This document shows, in pieces, positions 53,618 to 63,660 of a stretch of DNA of 64,000 bases. Source of the DNA: Phymatolithon calcareum (lineage: Eukaryota; Rhodophyta; Florideophyceae; Hapalidiales); NCBI GenBank assembly GCA_977006965.1, contig OZ345365.1:2356001-2420000 (forward strand). Direction: 5' to 3'. Position numbers and translations under genes: made by a program. Below the pieces are notes generated by a model that searched no databases, was not told the origin of the DNA, and worked only from the letters and a program-made list of their open reading frames with translations. Each line of letters starts with the position of its first letter. Positions within the stretch are counted from its first letter, which is position 1.

Positions 53618-55342
53618 ATGATTTTGCCATTTACTGTGAACCAATGGAAAGCATTGCGATTCGTCGCTGTGTCCATCGTGTGCGTCCCTATACTCGAAAG
53701 TGCTCTTCACAGACTGCATCAACTAAGAGCCGCACACCGATTGCTGAGCTCAAAGCCAGTTCGTATCCAGTCATCCAATCATGGAAACTGGCGGCTTCAT
53801 CAAGAAGTGGACAAGCTCAACTACTGCTCCAAGTTCTCAAGCATCCTGGTCGCACTTTTGTACCTCGGATTCAGCCTATACACCGAGTATGCCAGCGGGT
53901 CTCAACAAGTCGCCAGAACTCGCATCTGGCTAGCTCCTGTGTCCACGAATACCAGCCTTCAAGGAAAACCCAGGCTGTATGACACCAATCTGGTAGGAGC
54001 GTGGCCTGATGCGGGATGCACGTCTAAAGCATCGAGAATGGCAATTCATAATTTGTCCGAAGATATTGTCGTACATAAAGTTCTGGGGTTTCTTTCTCCT
54101 CCTCCGCCGGGCACTTGGCTCCTAGCAGCAGATCAAATTGCGTCTGTCAAAGATATAAGCACGAGAATTTGGAACGAAATTTATGATAATGGAACTCATC
54201 TTCTTTTCGAAGTTCGACGCGAATGGTTCCCATTTCCGTTTTTTGCTGCTATGGACGACGAGAAAATTTGCATTTCGCATTCAGATCTAAGTCTAGCTTG
54301 CTACGCAAAAAGCGAAAACATCAGTGTGCTGGCGGTGATTGGTAATCTAATACACTTCCAACATGGCTTGTCCGGTTCCCGAGCCGCGGGCACGAAAGTG
54401 CTACTATCAAATGACGCGTTTACAGTAGAAGCTGTCGATGAGGCGCACAGAGAGGCTTGGGCCTCAGGGACACGCGCTTTTACAAGGACCGAGTTTTTGG
54501 AAATCACACGCCGTAACACCTATGGAAGCTTAAATGTGAGATTCAAGTATGCTGCAAGTGCAACAGGGCATATTTGCAAAGAAGAACCACAAATAGAGCC
54601 CAAAATATTGCGGATACGACAAAACCCAAGGCTCATTCTGCATGGCAAGCGCAGGATAACGTCGGTTCATTTGAACACAACTGCAATGTGCATTGGATTG
54701 TTTCAGAAGGATCTGATCGTGTTTCGGGAGACTCGAAATTCTAGTATGGTTTGCTACGAGGAAAATAACGAGAAGTACTGCGCGCGAAACCAATCTGACG
54801 GCACAATCTATTTGATGAAAATTTCAAATTACAATTTTATCAGATGGACAATATCATTCAGAGATCAAGGTATAAGATTGGCGGATCTGGCAAGAGCAGC
54901 GTTTGTGTCAGCTACAATGTCATGGGTAGTGCACGGCTTGCACAGCGCCAGCGAAGAGCCAAAGAAAATTTTGCAGCATTTCGAAAAGGGTATGCCGAAG
55001 TCGACACAAGTTGGAGTGTCGCATTCTGAATACACCGAAGTAATCCGGGCGGATGAAAGGGCAACCATAATCACATGGGTCTTAGTACTCTTGGTTTTGT
55101 TATTCTTCTTAGGGTTGAGCTATCTATTCTACACGACGATGGTGAAGGCCCAGCTGTTTCCAGACGTGGATTTTCTGTACCGCCGCGCGGTAATGCAGCG
55201 GAACAGTAGGTTCAACTCTCTCGAATCGATTCGCAATCCACCGACCGTAAGCATAATTAAGACAGGAGAGCTGGTTGAACTCAATGTATATTATGATGAC
55301 GTTGAGCCTGGCAATACAGCCACCAGGGATGTGGTGATATAG
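53618..55342 (+). CDS. Predicted membrane glycoprotein, 574 aa, intact copy
   Basis: A single uninterrupted frame. Hydrophobic segments: about residues 13-29 (RFVAVSIVCVPILESAL), about 73-90 (SSILVALLYLGFSLY) and a strong C-terminal span at about 481-508 (TIITWVLVLLVLLFFLGLSY). Between the second and third lies a region of about 390 aa with at least six N-glycosylation sequons (NTS, NLS, NGT, NIS, NTT, NQS) and scattered cysteines, so probably an extracellular or luminal domain. A tail of about 65 aa follows (starting KAQLFPDVDFLYRRAV). No family recognised and no enzymatic motif. The partner at 8,029-10,565 is split by a hAT element. The two differ by about 34 amino-acid-changing and about 4 silent substitutions plus two small in-frame blocks. 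Function unknown; a surface or recognition protein is only a guess. Confidence 0.8.
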   Translation: MILPFTVNQWKALRFVAVSIVCVPILESALHRLHQLRAAHRLLSSKPVRIQSSNHGNWRLHQEVDKLNYCSKFSSILVALLYLGFSLYTEYASGSQQVARTRIWLAPVSTNTSLQGKPRLYDTNLVGAWPDAGCTSKASRMAIHNLSEDIVVHKVLGFLSPPPPGTWLLAADQIASVKDISTRIWNEIYDNGTHLLFEVRREWFPFPFFAAMDDEKICISHSDLSLACYAKSENISVLAVIGNLIHFQHGLSGSRAAGTKVLLSNDAFTVEAVDEAHREAWASGTRAFTRTEFLEITRRNTYGSLNVRFKYAASATGHICKEEPQIEPKILRIRQNPRLILHGKRRITSVHLNTTAMCIGLFQKDLIVFRETRNSSMVCYEENNEKYCARNQSDGTIYLMKISNYNFIRWTISFRDQGIRLADLARAAFVSATMSWVVHGLHSASEEPKKILQHFEKGMPKSTQVGVSHSEYTEVIRADERATIITWVLVLLVLLFFLGLSYLFYTTMVKAQLFPDVDFLYRRAVMQRNSRFNSLESIRNPPTVSIIKTGELVELNVYYDDVEPGNTATRDVVI

Positions 55343-55621
55343 CGATTATAGAGTTGCTGCTTATCGCATTGCAGTAAGATCGATCTACACTAGTAATGAG
55401 TATCAAAAAAATTCTGAAGGCTGACACAACTGTTGTTGTATTTGAAATGAAATGCGTGCATTATCTGCTGTACCTGTAGAATCATCAAACCACCACGTCT
55501 ACAATAACATTATATTTAAGAGCCCGTTTTTCGTGACTAGAAACGCATCCTCGAGCACTACGGCGGAGCGTTCCATTTTGCGTGCACATGCGTTGTTCAG
55601 AATGCACATACAAAAACTTTT
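55343..55621. other. 3' flank of the membrane-glycoprotein gene
   Basis: Counterpart of 10,566-10,840. No gene. Confidence 0.4.
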
Positions 55622-56975
55622 GAGGAAATTCGCTGCGTGGACTGAAAAAGGTGGCAAAATTCGCTAAATCGGTACCCCTTGCAATAACTACTACTCGTTA
55701 TGATACACAGAGCACTCCATAGAAATAAACTTATCAAAAAATAATAATTATTTCATGCGCTACTCTCTATGCTTCAGCTCCTCGTCGCAAGTAGCATCTC
55801 CGTCATCGCAGGCGGTGAGGTCAATTATCATGGACTGAGCCGCTTTGTCGATGGGTTTTCTCTTCTCCTCAACAATATTGCGGATGTTCGGCCTGGCGCA
55901 TGTCTGCGAGAAGTGACCGTCGTTTTCGCACGAGGAGCCGTGACGGCACCTTATTTCGGCCGGGAAGTAGGGCCTCTTGCGCTTGCGACCCAGCTTAGAG
56001 ACAAGGTCAAACAGCACCATATCATCCTGTACTAGCTGGTAACCAGTGACTGCAACACGAGTGATGATGCCCTCGTGTTGTTTGGCCCACGTTTCCAATA
56101 GCCATGCGTCCCACACCAGATCTTGTTTCACGGGTCGAACGCGACTCGATGCTGCGCCAAGCGTCTAGAACAGTACAAAAGTGCAGCGACGACGTGGCTA
56201 CATGGCCGCTGGTGCTCTTCAAAGTGGCGACATGAGCATGTAGCGCGATAGTCGCTGTTAACTACCACAGGGAATGGTGTCACTTTGCTGCTAACAACAA
56301 ACCTCAGCATGTCACTTTCGATGACCTCCGGCTCCACAAGCAGCTTCTCCGCTCAGAGGATTTTTCCTGGTGCTTCTTGTAGCAGCAAGGCGTGAGGAAC
56401 TTGCCCGTTGATGTGCCTTGCCAATAGACGTGTTGTGGGCGATTACGAGGTTGACAAGTTCGTCAAAGTTTGCTCCAGGGCAGTCACCCACACTTAGCAC
56501 GAGCTCCTTCTTCTCCATGAGTTCAGACGGTTCAGGCGAGAGCGTTGTGAGTTAGCTTAGCAGTCGAATGCGACGAGGTGCAGAGTACTTTGCGTAGCGG
56601 ATTAGTAGTGTAATGATAAGGAAGCTGATTGAAGAAAAGGGTAGTCAAGGAGCATGGGCAATTGGTACATTCAGCAGAACCCTGAAGAAGCCTACATGGA
56701 CCCCTACCGAAGAGAATGAAATGGCGCGAGACATTGACGTTATATTATGCAATTCTGAATAAGATAACTGACAACTCTCGATGCTAATATAATGCGATTA
56801 GAAACGTGCCGACTTTCCTCAAGTTGGGACACATGCTACCTTCTCAATAAATCCTCTTAAATACGTGTAATGATAAGCGGCTTTCCCGCTGAAATCATAA
56901 CGAGTAGAAGTTTTTGCAAGGGTGCCGATTTAGCGATTTTTGCCACCTTTTTCGGTCCATACAGCGAATTTCCTC
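55622..56975 (-). mobile_element. Mutator-like element (MULE) with SWIM remnant, 1,354 bp
   Basis: Terminal inverted repeats of about 75 bp, diverged, beginning GAGGAAATTCGCTGCGTGGA and GAGGAAATTCGCTGTATGGA. TSD AAAACTTTT (55,613-55,621) and AAAACCTTTT (56,976-56,985). Copy A (about 10,832-10,840) has one AAAACTTTT and no insert. Contains a minus-strand transposase end (55,760-56,518). Same family start (GAGGAAATTC) as the element at 27,044-28,015. A 45-bp stretch at 56,821-56,865 also occurs at 16,802-16,847. Confidence 0.88.
55760..56518 (-). pseudogene. MULE transposase end: SWIM finger plus zinc-knuckle-like motif
   Basis: Pieces 56,312-56,518, 56,128-56,337 and 55,760-56,131. The middle piece has SDYRATCSCRHFEEHQRPCS followed by HVVAALLYC (SWIM, C-x-C...C-x-H). 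The last has a basic patch LGRKRKRPYFPAEI followed by CRHGSSCENDGHFSQTC, a C-x5-C-x4-H-x4-C knuckle. SWIM followed by a knuckle is a common Mutator transposase C-terminus. The DDE core is gone. Confidence 0.8.
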
Positions 56976-57022
56976 AAAACCTTTTACTGCTGTGTAATCC
57001 ACGGTCACCCACATGTCCACGA

Positions 57023-57047
57023 ATTATTCCCTATTCCCTATTCCCTA
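57023..57047 (+). repeat. Short tandem repeat ATTCCCT x3
   Basis: Three 7-bp copies directly before the TIR element 57,051-57,644. Not present in copy A. Confidence 0.85.
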
Positions 57048-57050
57048 TTT

Positions 57051-57644
57051 GGGGAGCTGTAGACCAAACCGTTCCCTAACACATTTCAGCAAAGTATGTT
57101 TTTTCGCTTTTTTTCTGGCTGCCGCCTTACTGTAAGGAAAAAATTAAAAATTTATATACTACTAGTGCGTGCTGTGATAAATATCGTAGACAGATTAGTT
57201 TTTAAAAATTCCGAAGACCCAAGGAGTTCCTTTTCTGTAAGTCACTGCCGTGCGCTTTTCAAAATGTCTACGTACGCAAATCCTAATGTGATTGACTCCA
57301 GATTGCATTTCCCAGCAATGATTTTGAAAAAGGGCCCAAAAAGGATGCAATGCGAAACGGTGTCCAAATCCGGAAGCAACTGCCTGCAGTGTTCAGTGCT
57401 TGCTTCCACACACTGTAAACGTATTATGATTCAATATCAAGTATTCAAATGCGCGCAACTTTGAATTCCATTTTCGCGCGAACCCTTAGCAGCGAGACAG
57501 AAATTAATCGTAATTCATATTTCCTGTGTCCGCATCCTAAAACTAATACCGGAAATCGATTCAGCGTGAAAATCCGGTCCAGAGCACTTAAGAATCTCTG
57601 ATTTCTATTTTTAACTTAGGGAATGGTTTGGTTTACAGCTCCCC
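57051..57644. mobile_element. TIR element, 594 bp, GGGGAGCTGTA ends
   Basis: Inverted ends of about 29 bp start GGGGAGCTGTAGACCAAACC, with two mismatches between the ends. Flanked by ATTT on both sides (57,047-57,050; 57,645-57,648), while copy A (about 11,108-11,112) has a single ATTT before GCATGTTACG. A plus-strand ORF (57,096-57,464) inside is not recognised. The left flank was rearranged as well, since 230 bp present in copy A are missing. Superfamily not assigned. Confidence 0.75.
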
Positions 57645-60126
57645 ATTTGCATGTTACGTTTTCAGAACAGTCGGTAAAATTGGGAGTATGAATACATGTG
57701 GAGTAGTATATCAGTATTCTCTAATGCCACCGAGACGAAAAAAGTAACGAATTGAACCGACCCAGAAGTACCCGAGTGTTCGCACGAACTTCGCTGAGGC
57801 CCACCTTGTGATAAGGTAGGGAACATCTTGTTCGTGCATCATCCTTCGACGAGCTGAGAAGTTCTTACTTGAAGATTTCTATCAGTTAAATTCCCAAGAT
57901 CACTTTCTATTTACGATACTGTTTGGATCGATAGCGATCGACGCTCGTGAGAGCTAGAACTCGAAATTCTCGACTGTACACGGGAATCAATCGCAGCAAC
58001 TGACATTCAAGATAGATCTGGTCTCGAGCGAGTATAGGTGTAACAAACACATGCATGTAGCGCGTAAGTAGTGACAGCTTTGCTCTCTGTCAGCATACAA
58101 GTCTGGATGCTCCTGGAAGCATTTCCAGTATATTCGAGCACGTGCACTATTTGACGAATGCATTGCCCTAAGGAATTTTCTGGAGCTCTCTAGATAATTC
58201 GTATTTTAGGGTTTTATACTATCTGTAAGTTACGTGTAAGTAATTCCATGCCCACATAAGGCATGCTCTAGTTCCGACTAGCGGACTGGAGCCAAGCACA
58301 AATCCAACCAAGTCAAGTAAGGTAAAGTCAACAAACATGTACTAAGCTCATCATATCACTACCGATACTGTGCCTGTCAACGCTAAACTCGATCAATATA
58401 CTTTTCAATTGGAACAGCAAGAAGAGCACGGCACCAGGAATTACGTTCTGCAAGAATACAACACTGCACCTAGCAGTGAGGATTAAAGAAAACAGATTCA
58501 GAATTCTTTCCGCAATGTGGTTTATTGGCCATTTGCCGAAAAACCCGACGAAGTTAAGTGAAGAAATGGACAGTTGGAAAATTCAACAGAATCCTATTAA
58601 GGAAGCTGAAAATTTTCAATTCTAGTAGAATATGCCTCGAATGGTGCTGACCTTCCTCCAGTTGGGACTGCAGTCGGTCCCCTAATCTCCAAATTTAGAA
58701 AATTCTCTGTTTTCAGAATACAGAAGGCTGTGACGGAGACGCTATCGGCCTAAATTTATTGAAATTTTAAGCATGTTGGAATATTCGATATCAGAGTATC
58801 CTCAACTCTAGAGCCCTAGAACATGCATTAAAGTTTCTAATAATTTTGATTCATGCCACCGTGCATGATCGGCACTACTGTAAAGATGTGGTACTGTATC
58901 TACAGGTGTCGAACACCGGTCCTTGGCAAATGTCGACCATCTCCATCAACTCCGTTAGCCATGACGGCCAAAAGTTCAGTTCCACGTCTCCTGCACAGCT
59001 GTGAGTGCCGAATATGCTGCCGGTTGGGATGAAGAAAACAAGTCGCCTCGCGTGTGTTTTCAGCCACCGAACATAAATACACGTGTGAGACGAGAGCTAT
59101 GAATGGACATCCAATTATCGAGGATTGACTGTAGAGCACTGCTCGGACGGTCCATGAGGGTTGACCGACCGAATTTTTTCAAAAATATTGCCTGTTCGGA
59201 CGACACCACTGGGCTTTCGGTCCTAGCCAAATACACAATGAACACTTGTAGCAATATCACAGAACCAGACCAATCAGTCAAATCTTAAAATATCTCTGAA
59301 TTTCTAAGATGTATGACATCTCTCAGTTCCAAAATATGTAATTTCGGTACATTTATGAAACACGTATGATCTCAAGCAGGCGATGAACGGTACATGTTAT
59401 CTCGACTGATTGGACAAGTAATCGCTCCTGCCCCTTTCAATTAGGAGTCGGACCGGACAGTTTAACATCCACTCCGTTTTGAAATTGTTCAAAAATTTTC
59501 AATCCGCTTGCGCGTTTACTGGCTAGTTTCTCAAAATCAATCTGATCCGCATCCGTGAAAGAGTGGATGAAGCCCGACCCGTCCTGTACTGTGCCACATA
59601 TTTGGTGACTTTTTCGGATCAGCCTCTGCTTCCAAAGATCCAAATCTTAAAAATTAATCATTGCTTTTCCATTTTCTCAATCGGATTCGGTGTGGCGTCC
59701 AACGCCACTATCATACTCCTATACAAATAGCTCCCTTCAAATTGGCATTACAGCTTGCATTTACAGCAAGCCCTTACAGATGGCATGACAGTCAGTACCG
59801 TAGGTTTCGATGCATACTTGCACCATGAAGGATTACCAAGGGCAAACCTTAAAACCACTGCTTACAGCTTACATGTGCTTACACGGCTTACATGTGCTTA
59901 CCGTGTAAGTACCTCGATGGCCTTTTATCGTGCAATACGGCGTTGGAAAAAGTGTTCGATTCTGACGGATTACGGATTACACGACATCAGCAAAGTGGCT
60001 ATTATCAAATTCGTAATCCACTCTGCAACCCGTAGTTTTCCATTAAAACTACTTCGAAATGCAATTCAGAACTGGAAATCTATGATTAAATTATTTTACT
60101 GGAATACATCCGACTTTTTGAAGTTA
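57645..60126. other. Intergenic, no gene recognised
   Basis: Counterpart of 11,112-11,276 and 14,895-17,264. Contains the empty LINE target TTGTGATAAGG near 57,808. Extra sequence of about 330 bp at 59,228-59,561 has no visible terminal repeats. Confidence 0.45.
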
Positions 60127-61392
60127 TGCCCTCTACCGGGCAGAATGTACGACGATCAATAAACTACAAGTAGTTTTGTTAGTCTTTGATAGGGCCTCCG
60201 CCTTAGTCCATTCTAACCCGGACTGGTCTCCGCCTGTCCCCAAACAAACCATCCGAACTTACGCGACAACCCAGACGTTTGATTGTACACACGGAGGCTC
60301 ACGTGAGGCGCGGAGCGACCTTTTGACGATAATCCGGATTCTAAGATCGCCTCTGTGCTTTTGGTTTAAAAAATCTCTGATTTATTTGCGCAACGTCGGA
60401 CCATAACGATCTAACGCCCGCGGTGACTGGCTTGACCGAAGCTCAAGCATCGCTGAGATTCAACCGCATTCAGGCCAAGATCTCGAGCATCAAGAACCCA
60501 GACGAGCACTTCGTCCTTTACTTGGGAATTTCCCAAAACATTCTTGACGCTTACCCGGTTGCACAGAGTTCCGATGCGACAGAAAGTGCTCTCCCCGACA
60601 CTAACATTGTCTGCGAGATGATGGTCGATCTGGTACCATCGCAGTCGTATATCAACACTGAGGTATTCTTCGGCAAACCGCTTTTCCCACTTTAGGTACT
60701 CTTTTCTGTTGCTAAACCTTTATGGATTTGCGTCTGCTTTAACGAGAGCATTCTCCTTGACGTAATGTAAATCGCCATGGCACATGTTCTGCATATCGTG
60801 TATGAAGGCATTCACTTCTCAGCTGCTCGATTCCTGCCCAGCGTCTCCACATACGACATTTGGGATACCTTGACTCTCTGTTGGGCCTCCATCTACACCG
60901 GACTACCCAACAGAATCCTGGTCGATCAAGGCAGTCAGCTTGCCAAGAGCGAATGGTTCTTCTCTCTTGTGGCCCATATAACCTTGTAGTTCAGGCGACC
61001 GGCATAGAGTCCCATTCCAGTCTCGGTCTTTGTGTGCGCTATCACAAGCCGGTCCGCACCAAAAGCTCTCTTTGGACTATCTAAAGGCGCATCGCGCAGC
61101 TCCCCTCCACCTCGCCGTTAAAGCAATGAAAGATACACTGAGACCTGAAGGACTCGATCTGTCTTCTATTGTATTTGGAGAGCTTCCTCAAGTCTATACG
61201 CGGTCTGAAACGCCTAAACAGCGCGAACGAGCTGCCATGACGAATACTGCACGATCCGAAATGCAGATCATCATTACCAAAATGATCGTGAACAGAGCAC
61301 TCAAGCACGACGTTCCTGCAGCCTCAGATAAATCCTACAAATCAGGAGTCCAAGTCCTTTTGTGGCGAGAGAAAATTGTCAACAACCGTAGC
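60127..61392 (+). mobile_element. Ty1/copia 5' part (copy B): LTR, gag, integrase remnants
   Basis: Counterpart of 17,310-18,590: LTR sequence to about 60,400, gag piece 60,423-60,695 (TGLTEAQASLRFNRIQAKIS), and integrase with STYDIWDTLTLCWAS and GLPNRILVDQGSQL near 60,860-60,950. Cut at the inversion junction; no RT or 3' LTR follows. Confidence 0.75.
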
Positions 61393-62095
61393 CTGTCCGA
61401 AGTCTGAGAAACACATGGTCAGTTTGCTTGCAATGGGAGACAAAGAAATGCACAAGCGCTCCTGCTTTGCTTCGCTTCAGAATCCTTGAGGCGTAGGATT
61501 TAAACGCTAACGAATATGACTTGTTCTCTTCACATAGATTCGCTCCGTGTTCCAAATTTCGCGATGGCGCGGCCCATTTAGGAAGTAACAGCGGAGTCTT
61601 ATCTGGAGCAAAGAATGAAAACTACTGGCAATTTTCAGGCATCATTGTGAGCTTTCGTGTTCTTCAATCCATAGTCTACAATGTCGCACTTCAGCTTAGG
61701 TTCCCGTGCTCACGTGGCGACTCGTCATCACCATCAACTCTGCAGCGCCACACGTGCAACCTCCTCCGCATAACACTCTTTTTCCGTCAATGCTCTGTTG
61801 CTATTTTCCGCCTAGAATCACATCGCCGCGTTGAAGCCCCCGCAAAGCAGAGCTGGGCGTTCCAGTTTGGCTCTCCGCGCGAGTCGCCGCAGCGTCTTTC
61901 GTGACTGTTCTCACATTCGTAGTTGTGCTCAGGGCGACTTCGCCGCTCTGGCTACACGCCCAGGGGTAGTGCTAATTCCATTGCTCGACATTGCTGTTTG
62001 TCGCGCAATTAAACAATTCAATTGCTCACTACGGTTAGTCAGCATTTCGGATTGTAATTTGAATACTTCCCGCAATAGTCAAGTTAATTGTTTAT

Positions 62096-62420
62096 TCATG
62101 CCTCTTCTCCTAGGTGTACGAAACTTTCTTCTTCTGCTATAGCCTGCTCAACACGCTGGTTGACAACGCTTGACATAGCTTCCTTCACAGTTTGATCATC
62201 CCAGTAAGAGCGGTTGACTTTGAGGAAAAGCATCGCCTCGAACACAATAGGAGACGTACGTTTCTTGTGATCAAGCAAAATAGAATTAGCCATGGACCAA
62301 AGGCGCTCCACCTCGGCAACCGATCCTAATATGAAATCGGTGTTCATGTAACTCCGCGCACCGGGTAATGTGACATTCGTCTTCCTTTTCTTGAGGCGTT
62401 GAGCAATATTTATCGGTTCC
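62096..62420 (-). pseudogene. hAT-type transposase C-terminal fragment (inverted copy)
   Basis: Reads MNTDFILGSVAEVERLWSMA ... SPIVFEAMLFLKVNRSYWDD, keeping E in A-E-V-E-R, which the copy at 24,656 has as D. Preceded by the same NIAQRLKKRKTN segment. No core domain. Confidence 0.65.
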
Positions 62421-62580
62421 TCCGGTTCAAGCGTATAACTTTCAGACTCGTTTTCTGTCTGTCGCAGTAGCAGCCCGCTTTGGATAAATGTACGACTTCA
62501 CTTATTATGTTGACTCTTCTATCTGTCTTTTCAGAAACGGCAATCTAGACACCCATACCGTTATACTTGAACGGATGAAT

Positions 62581-62664
62581 GAATTCAACCATCCATGTGA
62601 TCGTTCTGTTGTAGTGGTCTACGCAGATCACTACAACAGAACGATCAGATTGATGGTTGAATTC
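62581..62664. repeat. Hairpin, 40-bp arms (inverted partner of 24,344-24,417)
   Basis: Arms 62,581-62,620 and 62,625-62,664 around ACGC, with three mismatches. Confidence 0.85.
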
Positions 62665-62715
62665 AGGAACGTTGTAACTGTATACAGTACGTAGAATTTT
62701 ACGTAACGAACACTA

Positions 62716-62785
62716 GGGGAGCACGGCAACATTTTGGCCCGATAGTTATTTAGTTGATTTGGGCCAAAATGGTGCAGTGCTCCCC
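62716..62785. repeat. 70-bp palindromic element, 25-bp arms
   Basis: Left arm GGGGAGCACGGCAACATTTT and the right arm its complement with two mismatches (GGGCCAAAATGG...GTGCTCCCC). Partner of 23,383-23,452. Confidence 0.6.
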
Positions 62786-63660
62786 CGGTGAACGCACGTA
62801 CTAGGCATGATACATTTGAAGTGATCGTTATTTCCGACAAATCTGCTCTTGCTGAACTATACACTTTCGTACAACCTACCTACTAGCAATTCGAATTGCA
62901 ATTCTTCATCAGAACCCAATTTGGGTCAAATTGCTACGAATTGCAATTAATGGCAATATCAATGGATTGCGCACGACCCCTGTACACGCCACCACACTGT
63001 ACCTGGAACCAGTCAACGTCCCCGAGGGCGAAATCTTTGACGCGTACGGAAGCTTGGTGATCGCAGATGTGGTTCCAGAAAGAAATGCGATAAGATCTGA
63101 TTACACTTCCTTGTTCCTCCTACGTTGCCCTTTCCTGTGTAGTACTTAAATTGGCCGGCCTCAAAACCGCCCAACAGTGCTGGCAATCGCTCACACTCTT
63201 GGGTGCTAAAGAGACTCAACTCAACTTGTGCTTTCTAGAGCAGATATGTGTCATTTTCTTCAGAGAGAGTTGAAAGATGACTGTTCATTCTCCGAACATG
63301 TAATGCAGAGTCGCGGGTGTTCCTCTATTAGTAAGACAGCATGCTACGAGAACACGCTGAGGACTGCCATATTCGGTGCTTGTCAACCTGGCAGCAATGG
63401 ACTATACATCAAAGTTTGCGCGTCTCTGTACACCGAGAAGAGCTTCCAGCTGATTACTGTGGGACTGACGTGCGATTTGTTCGGTCACGTAGTCGAGGCA
63501 CGGGTGCCGAGGCACGGGTGTCTCCACCGTCGTCACGTCTACCGTTACAGGCAGCAGGAGTCATTAATAGCTACATATTTGTCGCTCAGAAGCTAATTTT
63601 AGATTATATTTCGGGATACAATTTTTTTTGAAAATCTACTTCCGCGCGCTATGTTTATCA

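Larger units (their letters stand above)
38962..61392. repeat. Large duplication, copy B (direct partner of 1-18,590)
   Basis: Collinear with copy A. It is longer because of private insertions: SINE, 61-bp insert, LINE plus nested LTR element, MITE, MULE and 594-bp TIR element. The direct match ends in copia integrase at about 61,392, where an inverted segment begins. Confidence 0.9.
61405..63660 (-). repeat. Inverted copy of 21,840-25,605
   Basis: Reverse-complement match starting abruptly in copia integrase. It lacks the LINE at 23,514-24,336 and about 600 bp of 22,030-22,690. Similarity fades towards 63,660. Confidence 0.85.

Noticed and set aside
57023-57047. Telomere-like repeat
   Set aside because: Only three 7-bp copies, internal, with no other telomeric array in the window.
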